DNA of 64,000 nt from Anoplopoma fimbria (lineage: Eukaryota > Chordata > Actinopteri > Perciformes > Anoplopomatidae), in the NCBI RefSeq assembly GCF_027596085.1, contig NC_072458.1, forward strand, positions 2,490,001 to 2,554,000, given 5' to 3'. Positions 37,349 to 48,630 of the stretch are shown here, piece after piece; positions within the stretch are counted from its first letter, which is position 1; each line of letters opens with the position of its first letter. The position numbers were made by a program, and so were the translations under genes. The notes beneath the pieces are model-generated. The model was not told the DNA's origin and did no database searches. It was given only the letters and a program-made list of their open reading frames with translations.

Positions 37349-38228
37349 AACTGCTCAAGGCATTCTACCAGTCTGTGGTAGCCATCGCCCTCTTCTTTGC
37401 TGTGGTGTGCTGGGGTGGTGGCATCAGGACTGGAGATGCCAACAAACTCAACAAGCTGGTGAGGAAAGCCAGCTCTGTGGTGGGTCTGGAGCTGGACAGT
37501 CTGGAGTCAGTGGGTGAGAGGAGGATGAAGGCCAAACTCGGAGCCATCCTGGACAATCCCTCTCACCCTCTCCATGAGGAACTGTGGCAGCTGGGCAGCT
37601 CATTCAGCCATCGGCTGATTCTGCCAAAGAGCAGGACGGAGCTTCAGACGCTCATTTGTGCCCACTGCCATCAGACTGTACAACAACAGCGGAGACCACA
37701 GTCTGTCAACATGCTGACCAGCCCCCCCCCATGTGGATATACATGTACATTTTTATTCCTGTTCTATCTTTATTTTGTTGTATAGTATGTGTATTTATTG
37801 TCTTATGTCTGTGTAGTTGTATAGTATGTATTTATATGTCTGTGTAGTTGTATAGTATGTGTATTTATTGTCTGTGTAGTTGTATAGTATGTGTATTTAT
37901 TGTCTGTGTAGTTGTATAGTATGTGTATTTATTGTCTGTGTAGTTTATAGTATGGTATTTATTGTATGTGTAGTTGTTAGTATGCCTGTATTTTTGTCTG
38001 TCAGTTGTATAGTTTGGTCTTCCTAAATCTATATCTATTAATTGTACTGTCTGTGATTTAGATATTTGTGTAGTTGTATAGTATGTGTATTTATTGTCTG
38101 TGTAGTTGTATAGTATATGTATTTATAAACATGTGTATTTATAGTATCCCTTTGTATTTATTTCTGTGTCATTTTGAGCTGCTGCAACACTTGAATTTCC
38201 CCCATGGGGATCAATAAAGGAATATAAT
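37349..38228 (+). mobile_element. L2-type LINE, 5'-truncated 3' end, plus strand
   Basis: Encodes the ORF2 C terminus: FYQSVVAIALFFAVVCWGG, then NKLNKLVRKASSVVGLELDS, then LDNPSHPLHEELWQL. The frame then shifts and stops. The 3' part holds a 32-bp minisatellite (37785-38150) and closes with GAATTTCCCCCATGGGGATC and AATAAAGGAATAT, the typical tail. Compared with the copy of repeat R at 56 kb, it lies inside R. No clear target duplication is visible. Confidence 0.85.
37785..38150 (+). repeat. 32-bp minisatellite within the LINE 3' end
   Basis: About ten imperfect units of TGTGTAGTTGTATAGTATGT plus GTATTTATTGTC. Between units, at 38011-38069, sits a stretch matching the middle of repeat R (TTTGGTCTTCCTAAATCTAT... 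and GATTTAGATATTTG), so the array is a mosaic. Confidence 0.85.
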
Positions 38229-38232
38229 AACA

Positions 38233-38340
38233 TATGTCTGGCATTGCTATAATGCAATTTCTTGCCCTCATTGGCTAAAAATAAAAATAAAGAAAAACAA
38301 TTGAATGAGAAAGTGTGTCCAAACTTTTAACTGGTACTGT
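38233..38340 (+). repeat. Repeat R right part plus a second Tc1-like end
   Basis: ATGTCTGGCATTGCTATAATGC...CATTGGCT matches R at 56150-56195. It is followed by AAATAAAGAAAAACAATTGA and GTGTCCAAACTTTTAACTGG-TACTGTA, nearly the right end of the MITE at 36852-37079. A matching left end is not adjacent. Confidence 0.8.
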
Positions 38341-38439
38341 ACATCTCTATGCAAAATCACACTAATAAATCCCATTTATTTTCAATGTGTGTTTTCAACC
38401 TACACTTCCTCCCCGACATGCCTCAGTGCTCGGGAATCC

Positions 38440-38727
38440 TGTCGCCCATTGGCTGCTTTCAACGTCAATCACTCCTTAGTCCCGCCCACAACAACACGCA
38501 CCGCTCTGCGTTGGAAGTTGCATTTTGAAGGGCAGACGTTCAACTTGTCGGTAGGGTTGAAAACAATGATGGGGGACTGCTAACCAGCACTGACTATGTG
38601 CATGTAAAGGAAGGGAGGGGGGGTCTTATTACGACCACGGCCGTCACACTGGAGCGTCCCGGAGACAAGCAGAGGAACAGCCTGTCCCCTGAACGCTGAG
38701 GGTCGGACACCGTGAAGGACAGCAGAC
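38440..38727 (+). promoter_or_regulatory. Candidate pdk4 promoter and 5' leader
   Basis: An inverted CCAAT box (ATTGG, 38448-38452) and a GC box (CCCGCCC, 38481-38487) lie 240-280 bp before the start codon. The sequence in between is GC-richer than its surroundings and free of repeats. The start of transcription is probably around 38500-38650. No TATA box is obvious. Confidence 0.5.
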
Positions 38728-38845
38728 ATGAAGTTTGCACAGCTTTTGAGAAAAAGTGGCTCCGTCGCAGGGATCCCAAGACAAGTGGAGAGGTTTGCTA
38801 AGTTCTCCCCCTCTCCCTTGTCCATGAAGCAATTCATTGACTTTG
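38728..38845 (+). CDS. pdk4: pdk4 exon 1
   Basis: ATG at 38728, donor GTAAGT. It encodes 39 residues ending with [14 protein letters not shown]. The N terminus [12 protein letters not shown] is basic and suits a mitochondrial presequence. Confidence 0.95.
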
Positions 38846-41800
38846 GTAAGTGTTCAGTATGGACATGCTGGCATGTCATACCATGCTTTAACACCCTCAC
38901 AGGGCTGCTGGAGGACTGCTGCCTCAGCATAGAAATAAACACATGAAGATGTTTTCATATTTATCTACACTTGAGGTTCCTCATCCCCCTATGCACAGAT
39001 CACCTCTTTTAAATGTTGATGTTATGCAAAAGGTTGCTGTTTTATTCATTTCTTTATTTTTGATAGGATGGGGGGTCAAAAATTGTTTGCTCAGTGTCTC
39101 TGTCCCCCTCATGTGACTGCAGGCTCGGCCAATGCATGTGAGAAGACCTCTTTTGTGTTCCTGCGGCAGGAGCTTCCTGTCAGACTGGCCAACATCATGA
39201 AGGAAATTGATTTCCTCCCTGACAAGCTCCTCAGCACTCCATCCCTAAAGCTCCTCATCAGCTGGTGGGGTCTCTAGACTGCATCGCCTGTCTTTCTGTA
39301 TCAAAATGGTTGTTATACCAAACGCGTTAGTTTAGTAAATAAGTCTTCCTGCACATCTCTGCATTGTGAAAAGGAACAATAGGGTGCATGGTGTCCTATT
39401 GCATATATATATGTTGTTATTTATTTTCAGGGTTTACAGGTTATACAAGGTCAAACACGGTTCATGTTTCAGCAGGGGGTAGTTGTGACACAGTAGTGTC
39501 TGGGTTATTTAGGTCCTGTCCTTACTATGTCTCAACATACTTTTTGGGGGATTTCAGTCTTTGATTTTCTTAGCTTCAAATACAAAACAGATCCATTCAT
39601 GCAATTTATCCTCCTTTAGTTTTGGTAAATCCACCTAGTCACACGTTTACAGCTGTGATCTGTTGAAAACGTTGCTGTTGTTGTTGTTGTCATATGCTAT
39701 GCAAGGCTTTGTCACTGTCTCTTACATGCATGACATTGCCCTCTGCCTCACCCCGCTGTTGTCTGTGTACCCGCTGGCTGAACACCATTGATCTGGGAGC
39801 ATATATTTGGAGATAGATAGACTAACTTGTCATGTTGGTATGCTATTCTTATGTAATATACCATAATATATTTGTGACCTATATATTTGTGACCCCCAAA
39901 TACCGATTTTGAACTTTGCAGATATGCATACCACTTGGTGCATGGCAACATTTGTTTGTGGTCACAACCCTTGCATAGTTAGAGTTATAGCAGCGTGTGT
40001 GAATCAGTGTGTGTGCACACACACCTATTTCAAGGTGCAATGTAAAAATAAGGTTGTAAACACTGAGGGTGCAGGAGAACTACGTCTGTTGTATTTTTTC
40101 AGCTGTCAGCAGAATAGCTGTAATTATTTCATATGGAGTTTGTCTGATATCATCATGTTAAAAAACACAGTATTCTGCTGCAGACTTTACCCATAGCTTG
40201 TTGATTATGTTTGCACAAGCCATGTTAAGACATGTTAACAATTACCACCCCCACCCTTTACATAAGAGCCACAGTAGTGTTTGTATTTTGCCCTGTACCT
40301 CCTACACTGTGGCTTTATTTTCTTTCTAATGCAGAGCTCTTTAAATTGGCAGCAAAAAAGTTGATCTGTCACTTGCTGATGTTGTTGACAAAGGAATAGA
40401 GGTCAGGTCTTGACATTTTCAAGCAAGCTTGTGAAAATACAAGTCTCAAAAAGCCTATTTCAAGATGCACATCTATTTTAATGATGGGACATAATTCAAC
40501 GTGTGAGAGCTGAAGGTCAGTTGAGGGACAAACGGCGCTTGTAGAAATTATAGCCAACCTCACTGCTGTTCACCTTTCACCCAGTTCCTCTACTGAGAGT
40601 GTGACTCACTGAGCTCAGCACTCCAGTCTTCTGCATCCACTGGCCCACAGTCAAAGTTTGTGGTAAAACAAGCCACTATTATCTAAAGAGGACAGCGTTA
40701 TTTTAATCATGTGGAAATGCTTTATCTTTTTTATCATGTCTCGTATAACAGACGTTCACTGCTTGCTGATTCGTTTTTAATGCTTTCACATAAATGTAGC
40801 CCAATCACTAGAGGCTTTTTCAATATATTGGATTTTTTTTATCTTTCTGATTCACAGTAAATTAACTAGTGTAGTGTGTTTCTGTATTTGTCTTGTAAAA
40901 TCCATTATTTTTTGTCCACCAGGTATTCCCAGAGTTTGTTGGAGATTGTGGATTTCTTAGAAGAGGATCCAGATGATAAGGATGTCCTGAAAAAGTAATT
41001 CATTTAAAGACACTTTCTAGTGCATGCATACATATTGCTTCTGTAAACTTTAAAGGCATTCAATTCAAAATTCAGAGCAGTGGGGTACACTCACATGTAC
41101 TATACACTGAAAGGCTTGCACAGCCGGCCTGATAACAATTACAAAGCAGATTACAACACACACAGAGAGAAAAAGCAACTTAATTCTCTGCCCGGGTAGA
41201 CAAACATTACTCCACTATGTCTTTACATTGCAAAAAGTTGGTTGCAGCTATATTAATGCTTTGAATGTCATGAAGAGAATATTAATATCCATGTCTACTT
41301 GTTTTGCCGTTACCAATCCAGGTTGTAACGTTCTTCAGTAACTGCCAACACCAATCCAATCATTTTGTAATTACTTGTTAACTGCCAATTTTAAACCGCA
41401 TGTTGCAAAGTTGAGATCAGTCAACAGGTGTGATCAGACTCATGTTCTCGTACCTCATTATACAGCTCTTGACGGCGACTGTCAGACTCGAAGATTGATG
41501 ATTAGTTATGTTTCCATTCAGCTCATGCTCCACTGCTTCACAAAAAGCCAACATGTTCCAATTTACGGAGGAACCGTTCATGCAGTTCAGCAACAGCGAT
41601 TATTTGTTTAATCTGAAGCAATTCATTTTATTTACTCAGCACACAATTCAATATTTGCTTCTTTGGGTGTGTACTTTTTTATCAGGTATCATCTGTTCGA
41701 ACAAATTTTACTGCTTTTGAATGGGGTTTCTTTAAAATCACGATAGTTATTAATGGATTATAATTAGCACTGCTGCAGCCACCATTCTAGCACTTTTAAC

Positions 41801-44800
41801 AGTAGTTTGTTGGAAGTAGCTCCAGGCTACAATAAATGTTTGTAGGAAGATGGTGTTGTTATTTTTTTAAACTCAAATCTCGGCCCTGTTGTTACAGCAA
41901 TGTGCTTTGTTTAGCAGGCAAGTGTGCCCAATGCCACTCTCACTGAAACCGGTAAATACTAACAACCCTCAAATACTCAAACGACCGTCATGTCTCTGCC
42001 CTCAGCTTTACACAGACCCTGGTGAACGTCCGTAATCGGCACAACAACGTGGTGCCCACCATGGCTCAGGGTGTGGTGGAGTACAAGGAGGCCTTTGGCG
42101 TGGACCCCGTCACCAACCAGAACGTCCAGTACTTCCTGGACCGCTTCTACATGAGCCGCATCTCCACACGCATGCTCATGAACCAGCACAGTCAGTATAG
42201 CACTCTGTGATTGACTGTGAGTTAATCAACACAGTTTCTCACGCTCGAAGTTCATGTCATGAAAATCAAACTCAATAAAGTGCTGATAATGTTTAAGAGC
42301 TTGCGGTTTCAAAATGTCACAGCACATTTTGTACTTTTTTCTGTGGGATTATGTCTTGATCTCATCTTTAAGATTTAAAGCTGAAGAAAAGACATCCAGC
42401 CCGCCTTGACAGCTTGTCAGTAGTTTTACTTTACTGAATGATACAAGAGTGTGTGTGGCTGTGTCAGAAACAAAAACTCACTCTAACTGGATATGTGCTT
42501 CGTATTTGACCTAATAGTGACAAATGTACAATATCTAGGGACAGTGAATTGTGTCTATACTTATTTTTAGTCACACACATTTATTGCCTTTCGCCCTGTA
42601 GCATTAATCTTTGATGGCAGTGTGAACCCAGCCCACCCCAAACATATTGGCAGCATCGACCCCAGCTGTGACGTTGTGGAGGTAGTAAAAGGTAATGAAT
42701 GATTTCTCTCAGCTCCAATACTGCTGTCTACATACACACCCACACATACACACACGTACACACACGCTGGATGTATTATTATATGTATATTATGTATATT
42801 GTATTTTTCACCATACTCTGTTTGTACGGATTCATGACTGTACACAAAGTGGGAAGTGAAAGCATTTCATCATGATATGCATGGCCTCAGTAGATCCTCT
42901 TCTGAATGTTACAGTAAACTGCTTCACTAAAAGATAGAAACCATAATGTCTTCTAGTATTGTTCTCCATTTCTCACGGTGAAAAGTAACCACTGATTATT
43001 TGTTTTTCTTTTTGTTTCACTTTCTAGATGCTTATGAGACTTCAAAGATGCTTTGTGAGCAGTATTACCTGACCTCTCCTGATATGGAGATCACAGAAGT
43101 CAATTGTAAGTCTTACAAAACAACCACAGTTTTCCTATTTGCAGATATTTTGTATCTTTTTAGCTCTATTTTCTTTTCAAATGTATTCTTGCCTACACTG
43201 TATCTTTGTTGTTTCACCTGAATAGTTTCTGCTGTAGCTGTCTGTGTTAGAGGATAGTTTCACTGGTGTGCTCCTTGAAATTGAACTGAACCTTCTACTA
43301 TAGGAATCCATTTTTGTTGGTTCAAGTGAAGCCCTTTGTGTCCGTGTCCTGTTAGCGGGGTCTGCTAAGAGCTAATGCAGCATCAGACATTCCTCAGTAT
43401 GAACATTTACAGATGAACAACCTAAACAGAAATAGACCAGAAAAAAGGTTTTATTGTATCATGCTCCTCATACTTATTGCTCATACATCTGGGGTTGGAT
43501 AACGTTAAAAACTGTTGGTTGTTTGATTAAAGGCATAAAAAAGACTATTATACTGTATACATTAATATAATATGTAGTTTAGAACAATACATGTGGTAGT
43601 TATTGCTACAAGATGTTCCTGTTACACTGTATCAGTCAGAAAATGGACCAGAGCTTTGAGTACAAACTGTATACACTTGGCCAGAATGTTCATGGCAGAT
43701 AAGACTCTAGATATTATAAATCAAAAATTTAATTAGGTTTTATTTTGGAAGAGTGGCTTCAATGTTTTTTTTCGAATGATGTTGAAAAGGTCTGTTGTTT
43801 TATAAAGCAGGCAATTCTCCCATAGGGCTGCATTCACCCACTGGTGTGCTTTTCTTTCAGGATGTCTGGGTTTTAGATTAGTCATAGTTGAATAAAGTGC
43901 CACTTCATATGATCAGTATTATCAATCTTTTCACAGCCAAAAACCCTGACCAGCCCCTCCACATTGTCTATGTGCCATCCCATCTCTACCATATGCTGTT
44001 TGAGCTTTTCAAGGTACAGTACCAAACAAGCCTGAAAACCAGACGCATGTTATCTGTCATCGCGTGTCTGCTCACTCATTTTGTCATCCTTTTTTTGCAT
44101 TTTCTCTGTCAGAACGCCATGAGAGCTACAGTAGAGACCCACGAGACGAGCCCAACGTTGCCCCCGATCAAAGTGCGAGTCTCACTGGGAACCGAGGACC
44201 TCACAATAAAGGTAGATGAGTAAAGGTAGACAGCAACTTTAGTCCTAAAGACAGTATTGTGCAGAGGGAATAACCCAGGGATAAACCAGAGTCAAGATTA
44301 TACTAACAAACAAGTGTTGTTGCGCTGTTCACTTCCATAAAGTATACTTTAAACATGTCCATGTGGACCTTGCTGGTATAACAATAAAACTAACCGTTAT
44401 GACTGATGCACAAAGTGTGACACTGTTTAGATTCCATTCAAATGGCAAATGATAAAGAGCTAACAAGTTCGCTGCTGCCAGAACAAGAAGAACACCCCTG
44501 TAAATCTAACATACCTCCCCTTTATTTTTAGATGTCTGACAGGGGAGGCGGAGTCCCTCTGAGGAAGATTGAGCGTCTGTTCAGCTACATGTACTCCACG
44601 GCTCCAAGTCCAGTCCACATAGACAACGCACGCAATGCACCACTGGTGAGACCAAACCTGTCTTCAGTGTTTATGAGTGTCCTAGTCAGTACACAGAATG
44701 TTTCAGGACAACAAGCTTGTGTTTGCATTTTGAACTGGGATTAAAAGTCAAGCCAAGCCAGATGGTCAATCTCCCTGATCTAATCACACACTCACACAAC

Positions 44801-45636
44801 TGAGCATGTTTTGCAAATTAGCTTATTACAAAGAGGATTGCAGTCAAGATTAAACTGTAACCATTAGATAAACTGTTGACTTGTTTACAACACAAACCGT
44901 CCACAGTATCCTCTTTATGTTTTAAATGTATTATTGTAGCAACTGACCCAGATATGCTCATCTGTATTGACACTCTGACCCTGTTGTTTTTCCGTCAGGC
45001 TGGTTTTGGCTATGGTCTGCCCATCTCTCGTCTGTACGCCAAGTACTTCCAGGGAGACTTGCAGCTCTACTCTATGGAGGGTTACGGCACATCAGCTGTC
45101 ATATACTTGAAGGTGAGCTCTCCACTACCTCCAAACACGCATCAAAAATAACCTTCAAAGCCAAGTCGGTGTAGAGTTCAACTATAAATGTGCTGTCAAC
45201 TGCACAGAATGGATTGACTTAGTGGTGGCAGACCTAAAGTAACTATGTAAAACAGTCAATGCACAGCTAATGTGTGTCATGTGGTGAGTTTTAACTCCCC
45301 ACATGCTCCATGTCAGGAGACCTTTGCTGTCTCTACTTAAGCAAGTAAATCAAGCAGAGGGAACTTTGTAGGAAAGCCCAGTGAGAAACGACCTGGATCT
45401 GACTCTCATTCATGCAGTTGTGTCTGTGTGATTAGCATGCAGACTAATACGTCGCCTTCTGTTCTCTATCACAGGCCTTGTCCTCAGAGTCAGTGGAGAG
45501 ACTTCCTGTTTTCAACAAGTCCGCTTTACGGCATTACCAGACGAGCATAGAGGCTGACGACTGGTGCATGCCCAGCAAGGAGCCAAAGAAACTGGGCAAT
45601 TCCGAGAGGAGTTGGAGTGATGGTGGACGGAAGTGA
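38728..45636 (+). CDS. pdk4: pdk4, pyruvate dehydrogenase (acetyl-transferring) kinase, mitochondrial
   Basis: This mitochondrial-matrix kinase phosphorylates the E1-alpha subunit of the pyruvate dehydrogenase complex and so shuts off pyruvate oxidation. Eleven exons splice in frame to 416 residues: 38728-38845, 39123-39264, 40923-40994, 42006-42190, 42602-42691, 43028-43105, 43937-44013, 44113-44211, 44532-44645, 44999-45112, 45475-45636. The GHKL ATP site is intact: His247, Glu251 and Asn255 (N box), SDRGGGVP at 289-296 and [10 protein letters not shown] at 327-336. The DW motif is at 392-393. Length agrees with PDK2 (407) and PDK4 (411). Synteny with dync1i1 and asb4, plus [10 protein letters not shown] and [13 protein letters not shown], favour pdk4, although several positions look like PDK2. 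The last residues, from about LGNSERSW, are unlike either. Introns of 0.3-0.8 kb not listed elsewhere show nothing recognisable. Confidence 0.94.
39123..39264 (+). CDS. pdk4: pdk4 exon 2
   Basis: Acceptor CTGCAG, donor GTGGGG (unusual but the only in-frame choice). It encodes [20 protein letters not shown] onward, in the lipoyl-domain-binding N-terminal region. Confidence 0.95.
39265..40922 (+). other. pdk4 intron 2, nothing recognised
   Basis: 1.66 kb of intron without repeat arrays apart from short TG and TTG runs. Confidence 0.7.
40923..40994 (+). CDS. pdk4: pdk4 exon 3
   Basis: Acceptor CACCAG, donor GTAATT, 72 bases. It encodes [18 protein letters not shown], aligned with the acidic loop of PDK isozymes. 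Confidence 0.95.
41054..41275 (+). mobile_element. Shortened relative of the TTAA-flanked MITE, in pdk4 intron 3
   Basis: Starts after TTTAA with AGGCATTCAATTC...ATTCAGAGCAGTGG and shares GTACACTCACATGTACT, TAATTCTCTGC, ATTACTCCACTAT and GCTATATTAATGCT with 48631-49113. It lacks the interior of that element. The right end is approximate. Confidence 0.7.
42006..42190 (+). CDS. pdk4: pdk4 exon 4
   Basis: Acceptor CCTCAG, donor GTCAGT. It carries [20 protein letters not shown] and [20 protein letters not shown], among the best-conserved stretches in the family. Confidence 0.97.
42602..42691 (+). CDS. pdk4: pdk4 exon 5
   Basis: Acceptor CTGTAG, donor GTAATG. It encodes [20 protein letters not shown] and then SCDVVEVVK. 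Confidence 0.96.
43028..43105 (+). CDS. pdk4: pdk4 exon 6
   Basis: Acceptor TTCTAG, donor GTAAGT, 78 bases. It encodes [20 protein letters not shown]. Confidence 0.95.
43937..44013 (+). CDS. pdk4: pdk4 exon 7
   Basis: Acceptor TCACAG, donor GTACAG. It encodes [20 protein letters not shown] and ELFK, including the N-box His and Glu. Confidence 0.96.
44113..44211 (+). CDS. pdk4: pdk4 exon 8
   Basis: Acceptor TGTCAG, donor GTAGAT, 33 codons beginning [14 protein letters not shown]. It contains the Mg-ATP-binding Asn255. Confidence 0.96.
44532..44645 (+). CDS. pdk4: pdk4 exon 9
   Basis: Acceptor TTTTAG, donor GTGAGA. It encodes [20 protein letters not shown] (G1 box) and ends with DNARNAPL, a stretch closer to PDK4 than to PDK2. 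Confidence 0.96.
44999..45112 (+). CDS. pdk4: pdk4 exon 10
   Basis: Acceptor CGTCAG, donor GTGAGC. It encodes [20 protein letters not shown] (G2 box) and [16 protein letters not shown]. Confidence 0.97.
45475..45636 (+). CDS. pdk4: pdk4 exon 11 (last, stop TGA)
   Basis: Acceptor TCACAG. It encodes [20 protein letters not shown], then EADDWC with the DW motif, and ends at TGA 45634-45636. The final dozen residues are Ser/Gly/Arg-rich and specific to this lineage. Confidence 0.95.
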   Translation, partial: ALSSESVERLPVFNKSALRHYQTSIEADDWCMPSKEPKKLGNSERSWSDGGRK

Positions 45637-46856
45637 AGGACACTCGTGTATAGTTTAAATTAAAGAATCATAGAATTAAGAAGAAATGGGTCCACGTTGG
45701 AAGAAATGGACAAACATGAACTGTAAGTGAGAGAAGGCACCAAAGGCTTTCAGCATGCTACTGGACCTGGACTTGTGTACGTGAAATTTGGATTAATTTC
45801 TCACAGAGAGAAGCCTAGTTGCAGGAAAATGCTCATTGTTAATTTTAAAAAACAGATAAATGCACCGAAATAACTGAACTGAACTACCAGCCTCCAGGCA
45901 TTTTAATGTAATTATATTGTACGATGATTACAGGCTGCTAATGTCAATGAAACAAGTATTAATCTTTTTGCCACACTTTTTAGTCATAATAACACAGTAA
46001 CACTTTGTTAGTAAGCATGCTGTTTGTGTTTATGTTCTTTTTTTCTTTCAAAGCATATGATTTTACAGTCGTAAGACTGGCAAATAGTCTTTGGTTAATT
46101 AAATTACCGGATAAAGTTTGTTTTTGTTTTTTTGCATTGGATTAAAAGGTTATCAATGCCTAGGAAAACCCAGCCAGCTGCAGCGGGGCCATTGGGTTAC
46201 ACAGAATGGGAACACATTCAACAGCTCCAGCATAAACACAAAGGGAGCAAAGTCTATTCCTCCACTTTTGTACATGTAGGCAGTCGTAGTTTCAGTCCTT
46301 CATAACTTACAGCATAGCTTCACACACAGCATTTCAGAGACACTATAAGAAGGATTTGCACTGGTTATGTTTGGTGTAAAATTAAATCAATTTCAGATCA
46401 ATTGTTCCATTTCAGTCTTTAAGCTTCTTTTATATGTGATGTTAACATGGTTGATGGATGTTGAGTTCAACATAGCAAAATGAGAATGTGCCTTTTTGAA
46501 GAATTGTTATTGCTAAAACAAAGTATTGCAACTTATTTGAAGTTAATATAAATGGTTGAACTGTGAATTATTATATTTTATCTGTAAAACTGCCAAATTA
46601 ACCATGACCTCATCAATAATAATTTTCCTCTGTTGAAAAAACTGAAATACACAATTTTTAAACTATTTCCAAGAAAGTTTTCAGTTTTTTCAAAGAGTAA
46701 CTGTCTGGATCTGCACAGTTATTTGATAACATCAAGTATTTTGTAATGATGCATGTGTTGTACATTTACATTACTAACTTGGTTAGAAAGTGTAAAGGCC
46801 TGTGTGAAATGTTAAATGTTGCACTACAGAAAACTCTACTTGAGCTATTTGGGATG

Positions 46857-46899
<43 letters not shown>

Positions 46900-48626
46900 T
46901 AATTGTTGCTGACAAATACAGTAGGAACGTCACAGACATGCTCAGACAATGCTATATTCAAGCTGTATAGATCTAACAGATATTTCCTTAGCTGTATCTA
47001 ACAATTTCACCGATTTCATTTTCCCATAGGAGTATTACTTTCAAGCATACATTGTACTTTGCCAAGTTTGTAGCATTTAAAATTTCCTTGAGATCTTGTT
47101 GATTAAAATATGAACTCACTAACTTTTGATTTTTATGATTTGTAAACTGTCTCTGCACCAACAGACACTTTGCATTTTATACTGTTTAAACATCACTCCC
47201 CATGGCCAGGTGTTACTGCACCTAGTGGCCGCAATTGAAGGACCAGTGACTGTAGAAAATAACTATCTCACTTCTCAATACGTAACTAGGAATTCAGCTG
47301 TTTATAGTGTATAAAGTACTCAGCACCGTGTGCCACTGCTCTCTGCAACCCCGCTGGAAGTTGTTTTTTGCTTCTCTCATTCCCCCCCCCCCCCACAGTT
47401 TGTTTTAGGAAACTTTGCTCTGTTTGTCTGTAACCGTCGCAGACACAGTCCAGTGGCTTTTTCCGAGGTCAGCTGCCAATAGGGGTCTGAGCACAGGCTG
47501 TCCTGCCCCTTCATTTGTGTGCCCACATGCCACACTCTACTCTGTTTTTGTGGCTTTTCTCTGCTTGTCTCTCTGAATTTGGATTTCCAGTTCATTCAGG
47601 CATGAATGGCATTGCAGCAATACAAACAGAGCATTATGCAAGCTCGTTCTTTCGAAGATAAGAGAAAAGAAAATGAGATCACTGTAATGTCAGAATCACC
47701 ACAGCGGTCAAGTAAAATGAAAAGCCAATTTTCCACTTCCCCTTATTATAATGCGTGTTTTAAGAATATAGTCTCTCTCTCTCTGCCTGACTTTTACTGG
47801 TCTATTTTAAGGGTCCAGGGAACCAGGCCTGACCCTTCAGTCATCCAGACAATGTTCCCTCCACAGAAGGTGTTTGGTACACATACCGACCAACAGAGCT
47901 CAGCCACACCTGTTTATATATGACCTATGGACTACTATGAGTCTCGCAATAATAACAACACCAGCACATCAAGTTGTAAGATGGTGAAGTCACTGATATG
48001 ACACTGGTCTCCATTTATTCAGGTTATTCAAAGAAAGTGGAAACTTGAAATATTTAAAATAGAACACATTCAAAGACAATTCCTATCATTCTTCAAAATG
48101 TTTGCAGGAAAAAAAAACTAATATATTGTCTTAGTTATACCTTTATAGTGAAAATCTAAAATCAATGTTTTGTATCTGTGTGTACTGTATGATTGGAGAT
48201 GAAGAAAAAGCTCCAGTTTCCTTCTCACATCTTTATTCAGCATTCATTTTACAATGTTTCCTGAGGCTTCCAGTTCATTTTCTCCCCATTCTCCTTTTCA
48301 ACAAGAACACCACACAACAGCTCAGCAGGTCCCCTCTGCCCAGGCGGCAGCATCAGCCGCACAAGTGCTTTCCTCTATTGTACACTGATATTATCTACCC
48401 ATGACAAATTAGACATAACACCTGGATTAAATCGATTAAGATGCTCACACCATTACAGCATGCTGTTGTGACTGGGCTGAATGGCCCAGGTCACAATTGA
48501 AGGTCTACCTGAGACTTTTTAAAGTACTTAAGTGGTCTTCCTTTAGGTGAGAATCTAGAAGTCACGATTAGCAAAACAGTTTGTGTTGAGTTAAGGTGGA
48601 CATTCTTATAAAACTTGACAAGGGTA
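45637..48626. other. Intergenic region between convergent pdk4 and asb4
   Basis: Contains the pdk4 3' untranslated region, with possible ATTAAA signals near 46099 and 46142. It also contains the short repeat and CA array at 46758-46893, a C run near 47383-47396, and no coding likeness. Confidence 0.65.
46758..46893 (+). repeat. Short repeat flanking a CA array (copy B)
   Basis: ACATTTACATTACTAACTTGGTTAGAAAGTGTAAA...GTGTGAAATGTTAAA repeats 24571-24622. After 50 unique bases a CA array follows (46859-46893). Confidence 0.8.
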
Positions 48627-48630
48627 TTAA

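Noticed and set aside
38580..38942. A minus-strand frame of 120 codons opposite pdk4 exon 1
   Set aside because: Shadow of the pdk4 first exon and promoter on the opposite strand; no known protein likeness.
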